Below are positions 16,900-25,136 of a stretch of DNA of 53,660 nt, one piece after another (position 1 is the first letter of the stretch; each line of letters starts with the position of its first letter). The notes under the pieces were generated by a model. That model saw only the letters and a program-made list of their open reading frames with translations, made no database searches and had not been told where the DNA came from. A program made the position numbers and the translations under genes. Where the stretch lies: NCBI RefSeq assembly GCF_003075435.1, contig NZ_QCZJ01000035.1:1-53660 (forward strand). The letters are read 5' to 3'. Origin of the DNA: Terrimonas sp. (GTDB lineage Bacteria > Bacteroidota > Bacteroidia > Chitinophagales > Chitinophagaceae).

Positions 16900-18579
16900 A
16901 TGGCTGAAAAAAAATCCTTATTTGCATACGCAAAAAAAGACATCGTTTCCGGGCTTATTGTTTTCCTTATTGCATTACCACTTTGTTTAGGTATTGCGCA
17001 GGCGTCTAATGCTCCGCTTTTCTCAGGAATAGTGGCAGGCATCATTGGTGGTATTGTTATTGGTTACCTCAGTAAATCGCAGTTGAGCGTTAGCGGGCCC
17101 GCGGCGGGTTTGGTGTCAATAGTTGTTGGTGCTTTAGCAGAGCTGCAGGCATTTGAAATTTTTGTATGCGCTGTAATGCTGGCCGGTCTTTTTCAGGTAT
17201 TACTTGGTTTTTTAAAGGCTGGTACATTTGCTAATTTCTTTCCTTCCAGTGTTATTGAAGGGATGCTGGCAGGTATTGGTCTTACTATTATTTTTAAGCA
17301 GTTACCTGATGCTGTGGGGTATAACGGACCAGATCAGTTGATTGGTATGCGTGATGGTGAACGGGGTATGAATTTTGAAATTCTTACCGGTATTACAGAT
17401 CATATTAAAATCGGGGCACTCCTGATCACAGTGATCGGAATAGCAATACTTGCTTTATGGCAAACAAAAAGAATGAAGAAATTTCAATTGATCCCGGCAG
17501 GGTTACTGGTTGTTTTAATAGGTACATTCTTGAATATGCTGTTTAAAACTACTGCCGGAACGCTTCATCTCGATGATGAGTTCCTGGTACAGCTTAATGT
17601 TCCTACTTCTGCCAAAGACTTTTTTGCACAATTCAGCTTTCCGGATTTCAGCGGATTTTTAAATCCGAAAGTATGGCAGTTCGGAGCCATCATTGCCGTG
17701 GTGGCATCAATAGAAACATTACTCTGTATTGAAGCAACTGATAAGCTCGATCCTATGAAACGGAATACATCGGGCAATGCGGAATTGAAAGCGCAGGGAA
17801 TTGGTAATATGCTTAGCGGTCTTATCGGAGGCTTACCTATTACATCTGTAATTGTGCGCTCAAGCGCCAATATCAATGCAGGCGCCAAATCTAAACTCTC
17901 CGCTATTTTTCATGGTGTATTGCTTTTAACTTGTGTTGCATCTATTCCGGCCATTTTAAATTATATACCAAAATCCGCCCTTGCCGCCATTTTGATATAT
18001 ACAGGGTTCAGACTTGCCCGTCCTGCATTATTCAGGCATATGTATAAAGTAGGACCAACAGAATTTATACCGTTTGTGGTAACTGCCGTAGCTGTAGCAC
18101 TTCCTTTCCTCGGCTTATTAAAAGGTGTTGCAATAGGATTTGTGATCAATATATTTTATTTATTAAGGGCTAATATGCGGATACCTTATTATTACCGCAG
18201 GGTGCAATCTGATAACGGAGATATTACCCGTCTTGAGTTGGCACAGGAAGTATCTTTCCTGAATAAAGGAAGTATAAAAGAAACATTTGGCTCAATTGCT
18301 GATGGAAGCACTGTAATTATTGATGCTTCTAAATCGGAGTATATAGACTATGATGTGCTTGAAGAGATCCGTGAGTTTCACGATGTGCAGGCGCCTAACA
18401 GGAATATCACTGTTTCGCTGGTAGGGTTCAGGAATGATTATAAAATTCCCCAGGGTTCAAATGTACACTACCAGATGATGGACGAACTGGCTTCAGATAA
18501 AACTGCAAAAACATCAGCAGGAAAACATAAAAAATTACTCAGGGAGCTGAATGCAGGAAGGCCTCCTGTAAATGAATGA
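16900..18579 (+). CDS. SulP family inorganic anion transporter with STAS domain
   Basis: A 559-residue inner-membrane protein with the SulP core (about 10-12 membrane segments, residues 12-425) and a C-terminal STAS domain (about 440-530; GSTVIIDASKSEYIDYDVLEEI). Family motifs are VSGLIVFLIALPLCLGIAQA at the start, LSVSGPAAGLVSIV, and GLPITSVIVRSSANINAGAK. SulP members carry sulfate, bicarbonate or other anions; the sequence does not decide which. The bicarbonate branch is often labelled this way in Bacteroidota, and no carbonic anhydrase is adjacent. A strong terminator closes the gene. Confidence 0.93.
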   Translation: MAEKKSLFAYAKKDIVSGLIVFLIALPLCLGIAQASNAPLFSGIVAGIIGGIVIGYLSKSQLSVSGPAAGLVSIVVGALAELQAFEIFVCAVMLAGLFQVLLGFLKAGTFANFFPSSVIEGMLAGIGLTIIFKQLPDAVGYNGPDQLIGMRDGERGMNFEILTGITDHIKIGALLITVIGIAILALWQTKRMKKFQLIPAGLLVVLIGTFLNMLFKTTAGTLHLDDEFLVQLNVPTSAKDFFAQFSFPDFSGFLNPKVWQFGAIIAVVASIETLLCIEATDKLDPMKRNTSGNAELKAQGIGNMLSGLIGGLPITSVIVRSSANINAGAKSKLSAIFHGVLLLTCVASIPAILNYIPKSALAAILIYTGFRLARPALFRHMYKVGPTEFIPFVVTAVAVALPFLGLLKGVAIGFVINIFYLLRANMRIPYYYRRVQSDNGDITRLELAQEVSFLNKGSIKETFGSIADGSTVIIDASKSEYIDYDVLEEIREFHDVQAPNRNITVSLVGFRNDYKIPQGSNVHYQMMDELASDKTAKTSAGKHKKLLRELNAGRPPVNE

Positions 18580-18596
18580 TTGTATTTTTTTATATG

Positions 18597-18629
18597 AATT
18601 GCCGGTTGTACTCAACCGGCAATTTTTTT
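18597..18629 (+). terminator. Rho-independent terminator of the SulP gene
   Basis: A perfect 12-bp stem (AATTGCCGGTTG with its complement) with loop TACT is followed by seven T in a row, starting 18 bases after the stop. Confidence 0.9.
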
Positions 18630-18694
18630 GGGAAAAGTGTGCAGCGTATTCATTCTATATTACATTTTGGGTTTCTCTTCAGGAGGGAAAGTTA

Positions 18695-18718
18695 AATCTT
18701 ATTAATTTTAATGAGATT
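18695..18718. promoter_or_regulatory. Palindromic operator upstream of the second toxin-antitoxin locus
   Basis: A 24-base inverted repeat with half-sites AATCTTATTAAT and TTTAATGAGATT (10 of 12 positions complementary) ends 24 bases before the antitoxin start. Type II antitoxins bind such sites to repress their own operon; this role is inferred. Confidence 0.5.
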
Positions 18719-18742
18719 TTAATATCTCTAAAAAACTTCAAT

Positions 18743-18964
18743 ATGAGTTTAAATGAATATAAAGAATCTATAAAAAATTTAGTAGACTCTATAAACGACG
18801 AAACCCTATTAAAACACTGGAAACACCAGATAGAATGGGATATAGAAAATAGTGATGCGATTGAATTGTCTGCTGAAGAATGGAGTTTGGTGCAGGAAGG
18901 TATTGCAGATTATAAAAAGGGTGATGTAATAACGCTTGAAGACTTTATCAGCAAACGGAAATGA
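18743..18964 (+). CDS. Antitoxin of a ParE/RelE-type toxin-antitoxin pair
   Basis: A 73-residue acidic protein, MSLNEYKESIKNLVDSINDE, with a helical N-terminus and the tail LSAEEWSLVQEGIADYKKGD followed by VITLEDFISKRK. This layout matches short antitoxins common in Bacteroidota that precede RelE/ParE toxins. The frame is open back to 18572, but that extension crosses the SulP terminator, so ATG 18743 is used. Its stop overlaps the toxin start (ATGA), showing translational coupling. The partner toxin is frameshifted, so this antitoxin may be an orphan. Confidence 0.7.
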   Translation: MSLNEYKESIKNLVDSINDETLLKHWKHQIEWDIENSDAIELSAEEWSLVQEGIADYKKGDVITLEDFISKRK

Positions 18965-19255
18965 TACGTTACACGCTGAGTTTCACCAGGAGCGCTGATA
19001 AGACGAAGCTATATCTATAAGTACATAACAGATAAATTCGGAGAAATATATGCTCAGAAGTTCCGTAGGAATCTGATTGAATTTTGCCATTTGTTAACTA
19101 AGCAACCACTTATTGGCAGACCTTCAAAAAACGATGAGACACTCAGCGTCTTTATTTTCAGTAAGCAAAATAAGATTGTATATAAAGTTGAAGATAATAA
19201 CATAACAATAATCCGGATATTAAGTATAAAAACAAACCTTTCTTCAAAATATTAA
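18961..19255 (+). pseudogene. ParE/RelE-family toxin, frameshifted
   Basis: The ATG at 18961 overlaps the antitoxin stop and reads MIRYTLSFTRSADKTKLYL, then stops at 19018-19020. From 19013 a frame shifted by +1 stays open for 80 codons to the TAA at 19253. It reads IYKYITDKFGEIYAQKFRRN, then LLTKQPLIGRPSKND, VFIFSKQNKIVYKVEDNNIT and SIKTNLSSKY. This is the pattern of plasmid-stabilisation toxins (fold with LL..P.IGR and F...K....Y....). Neither part alone forms a full toxin. A real mutation, programmed slippage or a sequencing error are possible; mutation is most likely. Confidence 0.65.
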
Positions 19256-19681
19256 ACCGCAGGTCGCTTGCCTGCCTGCTTTTCACCTAATAGCACCTAA
19301 TAGCGCAAGCATATAAGCCAGCGAATTATGGACTGCTAAAAATACTTGAGCACCAGGCGTCCCGTTTGTGCCGTTAATACCTGATGCCCTGTAATTAATT
19401 TCAGAAGCCGGTTAATAGTTTTTAGATTTAATCGTGAGTCGTAAATATAATTTTGGCAATAATGATAAGCTTTATTTTATCTGTTTTGCGGTAGTATATG
19501 GGATTGATTTATTTATCTGAAATGAGTAGCACAAGCGTGACGCGCCTGGTACCCCAATATTTGCAACCTTGCATCTGATTGGGCGGCTCATTCATTTTAG
19601 ATACATTTTCTCTATAATCAGGGATTTACTTACTTTCATGTCCTGATAATATCCGCCTACTGGTGGTAACAAATAACTGTT
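19256..19681. other. Gene-free interval before the biosynthetic cluster
   Basis: No reading frame with protein-like composition was found on either strand. It contains a short direct repeat (CACCTAATAG twice near 19287-19305) and an exact -7-like TAATTTTG at 19448-19455 without a good -33 partner. A promoter for the following cluster presumably lies here but cannot be fixed. Confidence 0.4.
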
Positions 19682-20095
19682 ATGAGTGATATATTATCCT
19701 TCATTCCCCAACGGCCGCCATTTGTAATGGTTAGTGAAATTATTAAGGCAGATGCACAGGCTTGTACAACAAAATTTCTTGTTGATGCGGATAATATTTT
19801 TATGAACAATGGGTTTTTAGGCGAACCGGCTTTGGTGGAGAATATAGCTCAAACTGCAGCAGCTCATACGGGTTATCTGTGCAGTAAAAAAAATGAACCC
19901 GTGCCGGTAGGCTTTATCGGGGCAGTACAACAGTTGGAGGTATTTGCACTTCCTTCAGTTAACGATATACTTGAAACGGAAATTACTGTAAAGAACCAGG
20001 TATTGAATGTTGCGCTTATTTCCGGCAAAATAACCTGCAGGCAAAAACCAGTAGCACAATGTGAAATGAAAATTTTTATTCAACCTGATAAATAA
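19682..20095 (+). CDS. ApeP-like 3-hydroxyacyl-ACP dehydratase (hotdog fold)
   Basis: A 137-residue hotdog protein related to the dehydratases of aryl-polyene and flexirubin pathways. It opens SDILSFIPQRPPFVMVSEII, the counterpart of the PHRxPF loop of FabZ, and has the helix ALVENIAQTAAAHTGYLC carrying the expected acidic residue. The GHFPG stretch that holds the catalytic His in FabZ is replaced by NGFLGEP, as in the ApeP-type subgroup. Nine bases separate it from the next gene. It is the first gene of the cluster and probably works on ACP-bound polyene intermediates. Confidence 0.72.
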   Translation: MSDILSFIPQRPPFVMVSEIIKADAQACTTKFLVDADNIFMNNGFLGEPALVENIAQTAAAHTGYLCSKKNEPVPVGFIGAVQQLEVFALPSVNDILETEITVKNQVLNVALISGKITCRQKPVAQCEMKIFIQPDK

Positions 20096-20104
20096 ATATA
20101 CAAT

Positions 20105-20746
20105 ATGAAACGTATACTCAAATCATCACTGCTTTTGCTTTTTATAGTACTGGTTGCAGGCGTTCAGCAAGTCTCAGCCCAGTCACTTAAAGAGTTCTTC
20201 AATTCTTCTGAGGTGCCTCTTACTTACCTCGGCGTTGATTTTACCAGGGCCAAAATTTTAAATGAGGTTGCAGTGAACAACATGGACATAAGAGACAGGC
20301 AGTTCCCGGCCATTAACCAGGTAATTATTAATGAACCCAAGAAATATGATTTCCAGAAAGCATTTTCAAAAACTACTGTTAATAATGATATCGCGTTGGT
20401 GAATGCAAAAAATGCAAAAATTGATGCTGAAAAGCTGGTTGAGTCAGGCTCTGATGCGGTACACCTGAAAAAAGCGGATATTGATGTGATAGTTAAAAGT
20501 TATGACTTTGGTGGTAAAAAAGGCATCGGCCTAATGTTTATTATGGAAAGCATGAATAAAGCAAGCGCAGAAGCCTCAATGTACGTTACGCTGATCGATT
20601 TGTCGAGCCGTAAGGTATTGCTTACTGAAAGGATGACGGCTAAAGCTGCTGGTTTTGGTTTTAGAAACTATTGGGCTAAAACAATATACGAAGTACTTGC
20701 TGATATAAAAAAATCGAAATACAAAGAGTGGAAGGCAGCCAATTGA
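20105..20746 (+). CDS. Secreted protein of unknown function in the polyene-type cluster
   Basis: A 213-residue protein with a signal peptide (hydrophobic LLLLFIVLVAGVQQVSAQ, cleavage after A-Q). The mature part (SLKEFFNSSEVPLTYLGVDF, a KKADIDVIVKSYDFGGKKGI strand region and RKVLLTERMTAKAAGFGFRN) looks like an alpha/beta periplasmic protein. No named family is recognised. It forms a two-gene unit with the dehydratase upstream and is closed by a terminator, so it is separated transcriptionally from the rest of the cluster. A link to pigment assembly at the envelope is inferred from position only. Confidence 0.6.
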   Translation: MKRILKSSLLLLFIVLVAGVQQVSAQSLKEFFNSSEVPLTYLGVDFTRAKILNEVAVNNMDIRDRQFPAINQVIINEPKKYDFQKAFSKTTVNNDIALVNAKNAKIDAEKLVESGSDAVHLKKADIDVIVKSYDFGGKKGIGLMFIMESMNKASAEASMYVTLIDLSSRKVLLTERMTAKAAGFGFRNYWAKTIYEVLADIKKSKYKEWKAAN

Positions 20747-20770
20747 TATTATATATACTTTTAAAATGCG

Positions 20771-20805
20771 AAAGTGAAAGATTTACAGGCATCTTTCACT
20801 TTTTC
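20771..20805 (+). terminator. Rho-independent terminator after the first two cluster genes
   Basis: A perfect 12-bp stem (AAAGTGAAAGAT and complement) with an eight-base loop runs into five T. It divides the cluster into a short first unit and a long second unit starting at 20861. Confidence 0.8.
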
Positions 20806-20860
20806 ATTTAATTTAGTGCCCTTTTAAAAGCGTTCAGTCACACGAAAGAATAATTTATAA

Positions 20861-21286
20861 ATGCAAAAGACCTTATCCGGCAGGATTGAAATAAATGTCA
20901 GGTTTAATGAAGCAGATCCGTTGGGTATAGTGTGGCACGGGCACTATGTTCGTTATTTTGAAGATGGCCGTGAAGCCTTTGGCAATGAGCATGGTATTGG
21001 TTATCTTGATTTTTACAAAAAAGGCTATGTCATACCCATTGTAAGTATTCAATGTGATTATAAACGTTCTTTAAAATATGGTGAAAGAGTGATCGTGGAA
21101 ACGACTTTTGTTCCCTGCGATGCGGCTAAATTAAAATTTGAATACAGGCTATTTAATGCCGGAACCAAACAGGTTGTAGCTACAGGTTCTTCTGTGCAGG
21201 TGTTTTTAGAAAAAGAAAATTCGGTATTGCAACTAACTAATCCGGATTTTTTTGAAGAATGGAAAGCGCAAAATGGACTGATATAA
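20861..21286 (+). CDS. Acyl-CoA/ACP thioesterase, YbgC/4HBT family
   Basis: A 141-residue hotdog thioesterase. The signature RFNEADPLGIVWHGHYVRYF carries the catalytic Asp of the 4-hydroxybenzoyl-CoA thioesterase family, followed by GREAFGNEHGIGYLDF and a core strand region (VIPIVSIQCDYKRSLKYGER). Such enzymes release acyl chains from CoA or ACP. It begins the long operon of the cluster (15 bases to the next gene), where it could off-load or edit the polyene chain. Confidence 0.85.
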   Translation: MQKTLSGRIEINVRFNEADPLGIVWHGHYVRYFEDGREAFGNEHGIGYLDFYKKGYVIPIVSIQCDYKRSLKYGERVIVETTFVPCDAAKLKFEYRLFNAGTKQVVATGSSVQVFLEKENSVLQLTNPDFFEEWKAQNGLI

Positions 21287-21301
21287 TTTTTAACCAGACT
21301 A

Positions 21302-22435
21302 ATGAACCCGGTTTATATTATTGCTGAAAATATTGTTTCTCCGATTGCTGGTACCGCGCTGGATAATTTCACCTTATTGAAAGAAGGCAGATCCGGTATA
21401 CAACAGCATAATATACCGCGCTTTTCTCCTGAGCCTTTTTTTGCCTCATTGTTTCCGGAAGAAAGTTTTGTAAGCGATAATGTATACACGAAATTTGAAC
21501 AGTTGCTGATAGCATCTGTAAGTGATGCATTGTCGCTGACAAATATTAATCCCGCTGATGAAAGAACAGGTTTAATTATTTCCTCTACCAAAGGCAATAT
21601 CAGTTTGCTTGAAACCAGTACGCAGAACGAAGCGCTGGTGAAAAGGATGTCCCTGCCTGTATCTGCAAAACTTATTGCGGAACACTTTAAGGTCGTCAAT
21701 AAACCCATAATTGTTTCTCATGCCTGTATTTCAGGATTGGTTGCATTGATCACAGGCATGCGCATGATTCAGTCAGGCAAATATGATCATGTAATTGTTG
21801 CCGGCGCGGATATCATCACGCAATTTATACTTTCCGGTTTCCAGTCTTTTCATGCCATCAGTAACCAGGCTTGTAAACCTTTTGATGCGAACCGCACCGG
21901 TATTAACTTGGGCGAAGCAGCAGCCACTATTATTCTTTCTTCCCAAAAACCCAAAGGAAAAGAAGCTATAGTGCTCAATGGTGGTGCTGTAAGCAATGAC
22001 GCCAATCATATTTCAGGTCCCTCAAGAACCGGCGAAGAATTGTACCAGGTAATACAGCAGAGCATGCAGGAATCAGGGATTGATGCTACAGAGGTTGATT
22101 TTATTTCGGCACACGGCACAGCCACAATGTATAATGATGAAATGGAAGCCAGGGCCTTTAACCTTGCAGGCTTGCAGGATGTACCGTTGAATAGCCTGAA
22201 AGGATATTATGGACATACGCTTGGCGCTGCAGGATTGATAGAAACAGTTGCCTCTGTTTTATCTTTAAAAGAAAACGTAGTTTTACCCACTCCCGGCTTT
22301 GATACACCAGGCACAACCAAACCCGTTAATGTGAACAGGCAATTGAAGCAGGGAATATATAATGCATGCCTTAAAACTGCCTCTGGCTTCGGCGGCTGTA
22401 ATGCGGCAATAGTTTTGAAAAAAATAAACATATAA
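21302..22435 (+). CDS. Beta-ketoacyl-ACP synthase (KAS II-like), complete active site
   Basis: A 377-residue thiolase-fold condensing enzyme. The Cys-His-His triad is intact: Cys142 in SHACISG, His271 in SAHGTATMYND and His305 in GYYGHTLGAAG. The C-terminal TASGFGGCNAAIVLK loop is also typical. It would extend ACP-bound chains by two carbons using malonyl-ACP. It is one of two apparently active ketosynthases in the cluster. In aryl-polyene systems separate ketosynthases act at different stages; which stage applies here cannot be told from sequence. Twenty bases separate it from the methyltransferase. Confidence 0.9.
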   Translation: MNPVYIIAENIVSPIAGTALDNFTLLKEGRSGIQQHNIPRFSPEPFFASLFPEESFVSDNVYTKFEQLLIASVSDALSLTNINPADERTGLIISSTKGNISLLETSTQNEALVKRMSLPVSAKLIAEHFKVVNKPIIVSHACISGLVALITGMRMIQSGKYDHVIVAGADIITQFILSGFQSFHAISNQACKPFDANRTGINLGEAAATIILSSQKPKGKEAIVLNGGAVSNDANHISGPSRTGEELYQVIQQSMQESGIDATEVDFISAHGTATMYNDEMEARAFNLAGLQDVPLNSLKGYYGHTLGAAGLIETVASVLSLKENVVLPTPGFDTPGTTKPVNVNRQLKQGIYNACLKTASGFGGCNAAIVLKKINI

Positions 22436-22455
22436 AAAGATAACAGAACGTTTTC

Positions 22456-23526
22456 ATGGAATTTTATACAAAAGATACTAAGACAGCACTAGAAGCTAAG
22501 CATCTCGCTCAATTTATTGCATTCGGACCCGTGGTTTTCCAGGTGGCAAAAGTGGTTAGAGATAACGGTATTTTAAAAGCTATTGAAGATAGCGCCAGCA
22601 ATGGTTTAACTATTGAAGAGATCATTGAGAAAACCGGTGTATCGCGTTATGGCGTAAGGGTATTGCTTGAATCTTGTTTAGGCATTGGTTTGATACTGCT
22701 GAATGATGGCAGGTATACTATTACAAAAACAGGTTATTTTATACTGCACGACCCATTGACCAAAGTAAATATGGATTTTGTGCATGATGTATGTTATAAG
22801 GGCTTATTTCATCTTGATAAAAGTATTGAAACCGGTAAACCCGAAGGCTTGAAGGAACTCGGTAATTGGGCAACGGTGTATGAGGGTTTGTCTCAACTGC
22901 CACCACATATTCAGAAAAGCTGGTTTGGCTTTGATCATTTCTTTTCAGACATCGCTTTTCCTTTGGTGATTAAGCATGTATATAAAGATGGCATTAAGAA
23001 CCTGCTTGAAATTGGAGGTAATACCGGGAAGTGGGCCATTGCTTCTGCAAAACATGCCGATGATATACATGTTACCATAATGGATTTGCCGGGCCAACTG
23101 GAAATGGCGAAAAAGAAAATGGAAGAACTCGGGCTTTCTGACCGGGTATCATTTCACCCTGTAAACATATTGGATGAATCCCAGCCTTTTCCAAAGGGAT
23201 TTGATGCCATCTGGATGAGCCAGTTCCTGGATTGTTTTTCTGAAGAGGAAATTGTGTCAATATTGAAACGTTGCGCAAATGCCATAGATGAAAATGGCTA
23301 TGTGCTTATCCTGGAAGCATTCTGGGATACACAGCGTTTCGAAACCGCAGCATTCTGCCTGCAGCAAACATCCATTTATTTTACAGCACTGGCAAATGGT
23401 AACAGCCAGATGTATGATTCAAAAGTTTTTAAGCAATGTATATATGACGCGGGTTTTGAAATTGTGGAGCAGGTTGATAATATCGGGCTTAGTCATACAT
23501 TGCTGAAATGCAGGAAGAGGAAATAG
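22456..23526 (+). CDS. SAM-dependent O-methyltransferase-like protein with winged-helix N-domain
   Basis: A 356-residue class I methyltransferase. An N-terminal dimerisation/winged-helix domain (about 15-110; LTIEEIIEKTGVSRYGVRVL) precedes the Rossmann domain with SAM motif I LLEIGGNTGKWAIAS (about 185-200), an acidic strand VTIMDLPGQLEMA, and FDAIWMSQFLDCFSEEE. This is the plant-OMT/acetylserotonin-OMT-like layout. Flexirubin-type pigments often carry ring methyl groups, so methylation of an aryl head is a sensible guess. The general base of true O-methyltransferases was not clearly identified. A heptanucleotide array follows. Confidence 0.82.
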   Translation: MEFYTKDTKTALEAKHLAQFIAFGPVVFQVAKVVRDNGILKAIEDSASNGLTIEEIIEKTGVSRYGVRVLLESCLGIGLILLNDGRYTITKTGYFILHDPLTKVNMDFVHDVCYKGLFHLDKSIETGKPEGLKELGNWATVYEGLSQLPPHIQKSWFGFDHFFSDIAFPLVIKHVYKDGIKNLLEIGGNTGKWAIASAKHADDIHVTIMDLPGQLEMAKKKMEELGLSDRVSFHPVNILDESQPFPKGFDAIWMSQFLDCFSEEEIVSILKRCANAIDENGYVLILEAFWDTQRFETAAFCLQQTSIYFTALANGNSQMYDSKVFKQCIYDAGFEIVEQVDNIGLSHTLLKCRKRK

Positions 23527-23529
23527 GGG

Positions 23530-23702
23530 TAGCGGTCAGCAGTCAGGTATCAGCAGTCAGCTATCAGCAGTGAGCTATGAGCAGCGGGTTTTCAGTTAAT
23601 TGCTTAAAGCTATCAGGTATGATGTGAGATGTTGACCTGGCATCGGCCAATAGCAAACTGTTAATCGCTGACCGCTCAAAGCCCAATGCTCACCGCTAAT
23701 CT
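23530..23702. repeat. Inverted heptanucleotide array (CAGTCAG/CTATCAG type)
   Basis: The left arm splits without remainder into CGGTCAG, CAGTCAG, GTATCAG, CAGTCAG, CTATCAG, CAGTGAG, CTATGAG. The right arm (about 23665-23700) reads CTGACCG, CTCAAAG, CCCAATG, CTCACCG. The array fills the whole gap between the methyltransferase and halogenase-like genes, and the arms are roughly complementary. Confidence 0.75.
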
Positions 23703-23717
23703 CTTTAAACTAAATAT

Positions 23718-24974
23718 ATGCAAACAGAAAAAACAGATGTACTGGTAATTGGTGCGGGGCCTTCCGGAACCGTTGCCGCATCTATCGTTCACCAGGAAGG
23801 CTACAAAGTAAGGATAGTAGAAAAATTAAAATTTCCCCGCTTTGTAATAGGGGAAAGTTTGCTGCCCCGATGTATGGAGGCATTGGAAGAAGCTAAATTC
23901 CTTGATGCGGTGAAGGCAAGGGGGTTCCAGGAAAAAAACGGAGCCAAGTTTGTTAAGAATGGTAAGGTATGTGATTACCAGTTTGCAGACCAGTTTACAC
24001 AGGGCTGGAAATGGACATGGCAGGTTCCCCGTGCAGATTTTGATAATACGCTTGCTACGGAAGTTGAAAAGATGGGCGTACCGGTTGAATATGAAACTAC
24101 CGTTACCGGTATTGTTTTTAATGATGACGGAAGATCCGTAACAACGGTTGAAGATAACAACGGCAATAAGAAACATATTGAAGCAAGATTTATTATAGAC
24201 GGAAGTGGCTACGGAAGAGTGATACCAAAGCTGTTCAACATGGAGCGTCCTTCCAATCTTCCGCCACGTAAAGCATTGTTTGCACATACTATTGATAAAA
24301 AGCGTTCAATGGCAGACGAGCCGAACCGTATTACGATTGTAGTGCATAAAAAAGGTGTATGGATATGGATCATACCATTTTCTAACGGCATTACATCGGT
24401 TGGCTTTGTGGGCGACAGGGAGTTTTTTGATGGTTTTGAAGGAACGGACGAAGAAAAATACCGGGCAATGCTTGCAGGTGAAAAAGATATTGCTGAAAGA
24501 TTTAAAGATGTTGAACTGGTATTCCAGCCAAGAACATTAGAGTCATGGTCTGCCACCACAGATAAATTTTATGGAGATGGTTTTGTGCTTACAGGCAATG
24601 TTACCGAGTTTCTTGACCCGGTATTTTCATCAGGCGTTACATTGGCAACGGTTTCAAGCCAACTGGCAGGAAAACTTGTGGTAAGAAAACTGAAAGGCGA
24701 AACAATAGATTGGAATGCATCATATATGGATATTATGTTGCAGGGTGTAAATACATTCCGCTCATATGTAATGGCATGGTACGAAGGCACACTGGATACT
24801 ATCTTCTTTGCAGACGATCAGGATCCTTTGATCAAAAGCCAGATTTGTTCAGTGCTGGCAGGATATGTTTGGGATACCACAAATCCCTATGTAAAAGATC
24901 ATACCACCGCACTGCATAAATTGGCGCGCATTATTAAAATGAGAGATGATTTAAGAGCAGGAGGAATGAAATAA
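23718..24974 (+). CDS. Flavin-dependent halogenase-like FAD oxidoreductase
   Basis: A 418-residue FAD enzyme of the tryptophan/phenol halogenase superfamily. The FAD motif GAGPSG is at 12-17, GESLLP at 45-50, and a Lys in EKNGAKF at about 73, where phenolic halogenases carry a conserved Lys. The halogenase signature W-x-W-x-I-P is present as WIWIIP at 215-220, and FLDPVFSSG at 298-306 matches the F-x-P-x-F-S-x-G motif. Both signatures together favour halogenation over simple hydroxylation. Chlorinated flexirubins are known, so chlorination of an aryl ring is plausible. Similar proteins in these clusters are sometimes called oxidoreductases, and activity is unproven. Confidence 0.82.
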   Translation: MQTEKTDVLVIGAGPSGTVAASIVHQEGYKVRIVEKLKFPRFVIGESLLPRCMEALEEAKFLDAVKARGFQEKNGAKFVKNGKVCDYQFADQFTQGWKWTWQVPRADFDNTLATEVEKMGVPVEYETTVTGIVFNDDGRSVTTVEDNNGNKKHIEARFIIDGSGYGRVIPKLFNMERPSNLPPRKALFAHTIDKKRSMADEPNRITIVVHKKGVWIWIIPFSNGITSVGFVGDREFFDGFEGTDEEKYRAMLAGEKDIAERFKDVELVFQPRTLESWSATTDKFYGDGFVLTGNVTEFLDPVFSSGVTLATVSSQLAGKLVVRKLKGETIDWNASYMDIMLQGVNTFRSYVMAWYEGTLDTIFFADDQDPLIKSQICSVLAGYVWDTTNPYVKDHTTALHKLARIIKMRDDLRAGGMK

Positions 24975-24999
24975 GCGTGGTGGAAGGTATAGCGGCTAA

Positions 25000-25136
25000 G
25001 AAGTTACAGGTTTAAGGTTGCAAGTACATACACCAGCTCACTATTTAGCAATATGTTTTTAGTTTAGGTACCTGTAACCTGAAACCCGTAACTTGCAATC
25101 TTGCAGCCATTGCCTATTCACTATTGTCCATTGCAA
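25000..25136. repeat. Heptanucleotide arrays (AAGTTAC/ACCTGTA and ATTGCCT types)
   Basis: The left arm reads AAGTTAC, AGGTTTA, AGGTTGC, AAGTACA. The right arm reads ACCTGTA, ACCTGAA, ACCCGTA, ACTTGCA and is roughly complementary. A third run follows directly: ATTGCCT, ATTCACT, ATTGTCC, ATTGCAA. The last unit reaches the presumed TTG start of the next gene. Confidence 0.75.

Noticed and set aside
18572-18742. Longer N-terminus for the antitoxin from ATG 18572
   Set aside because: It overlaps the SulP stop, the terminator hairpin and the operator palindrome.
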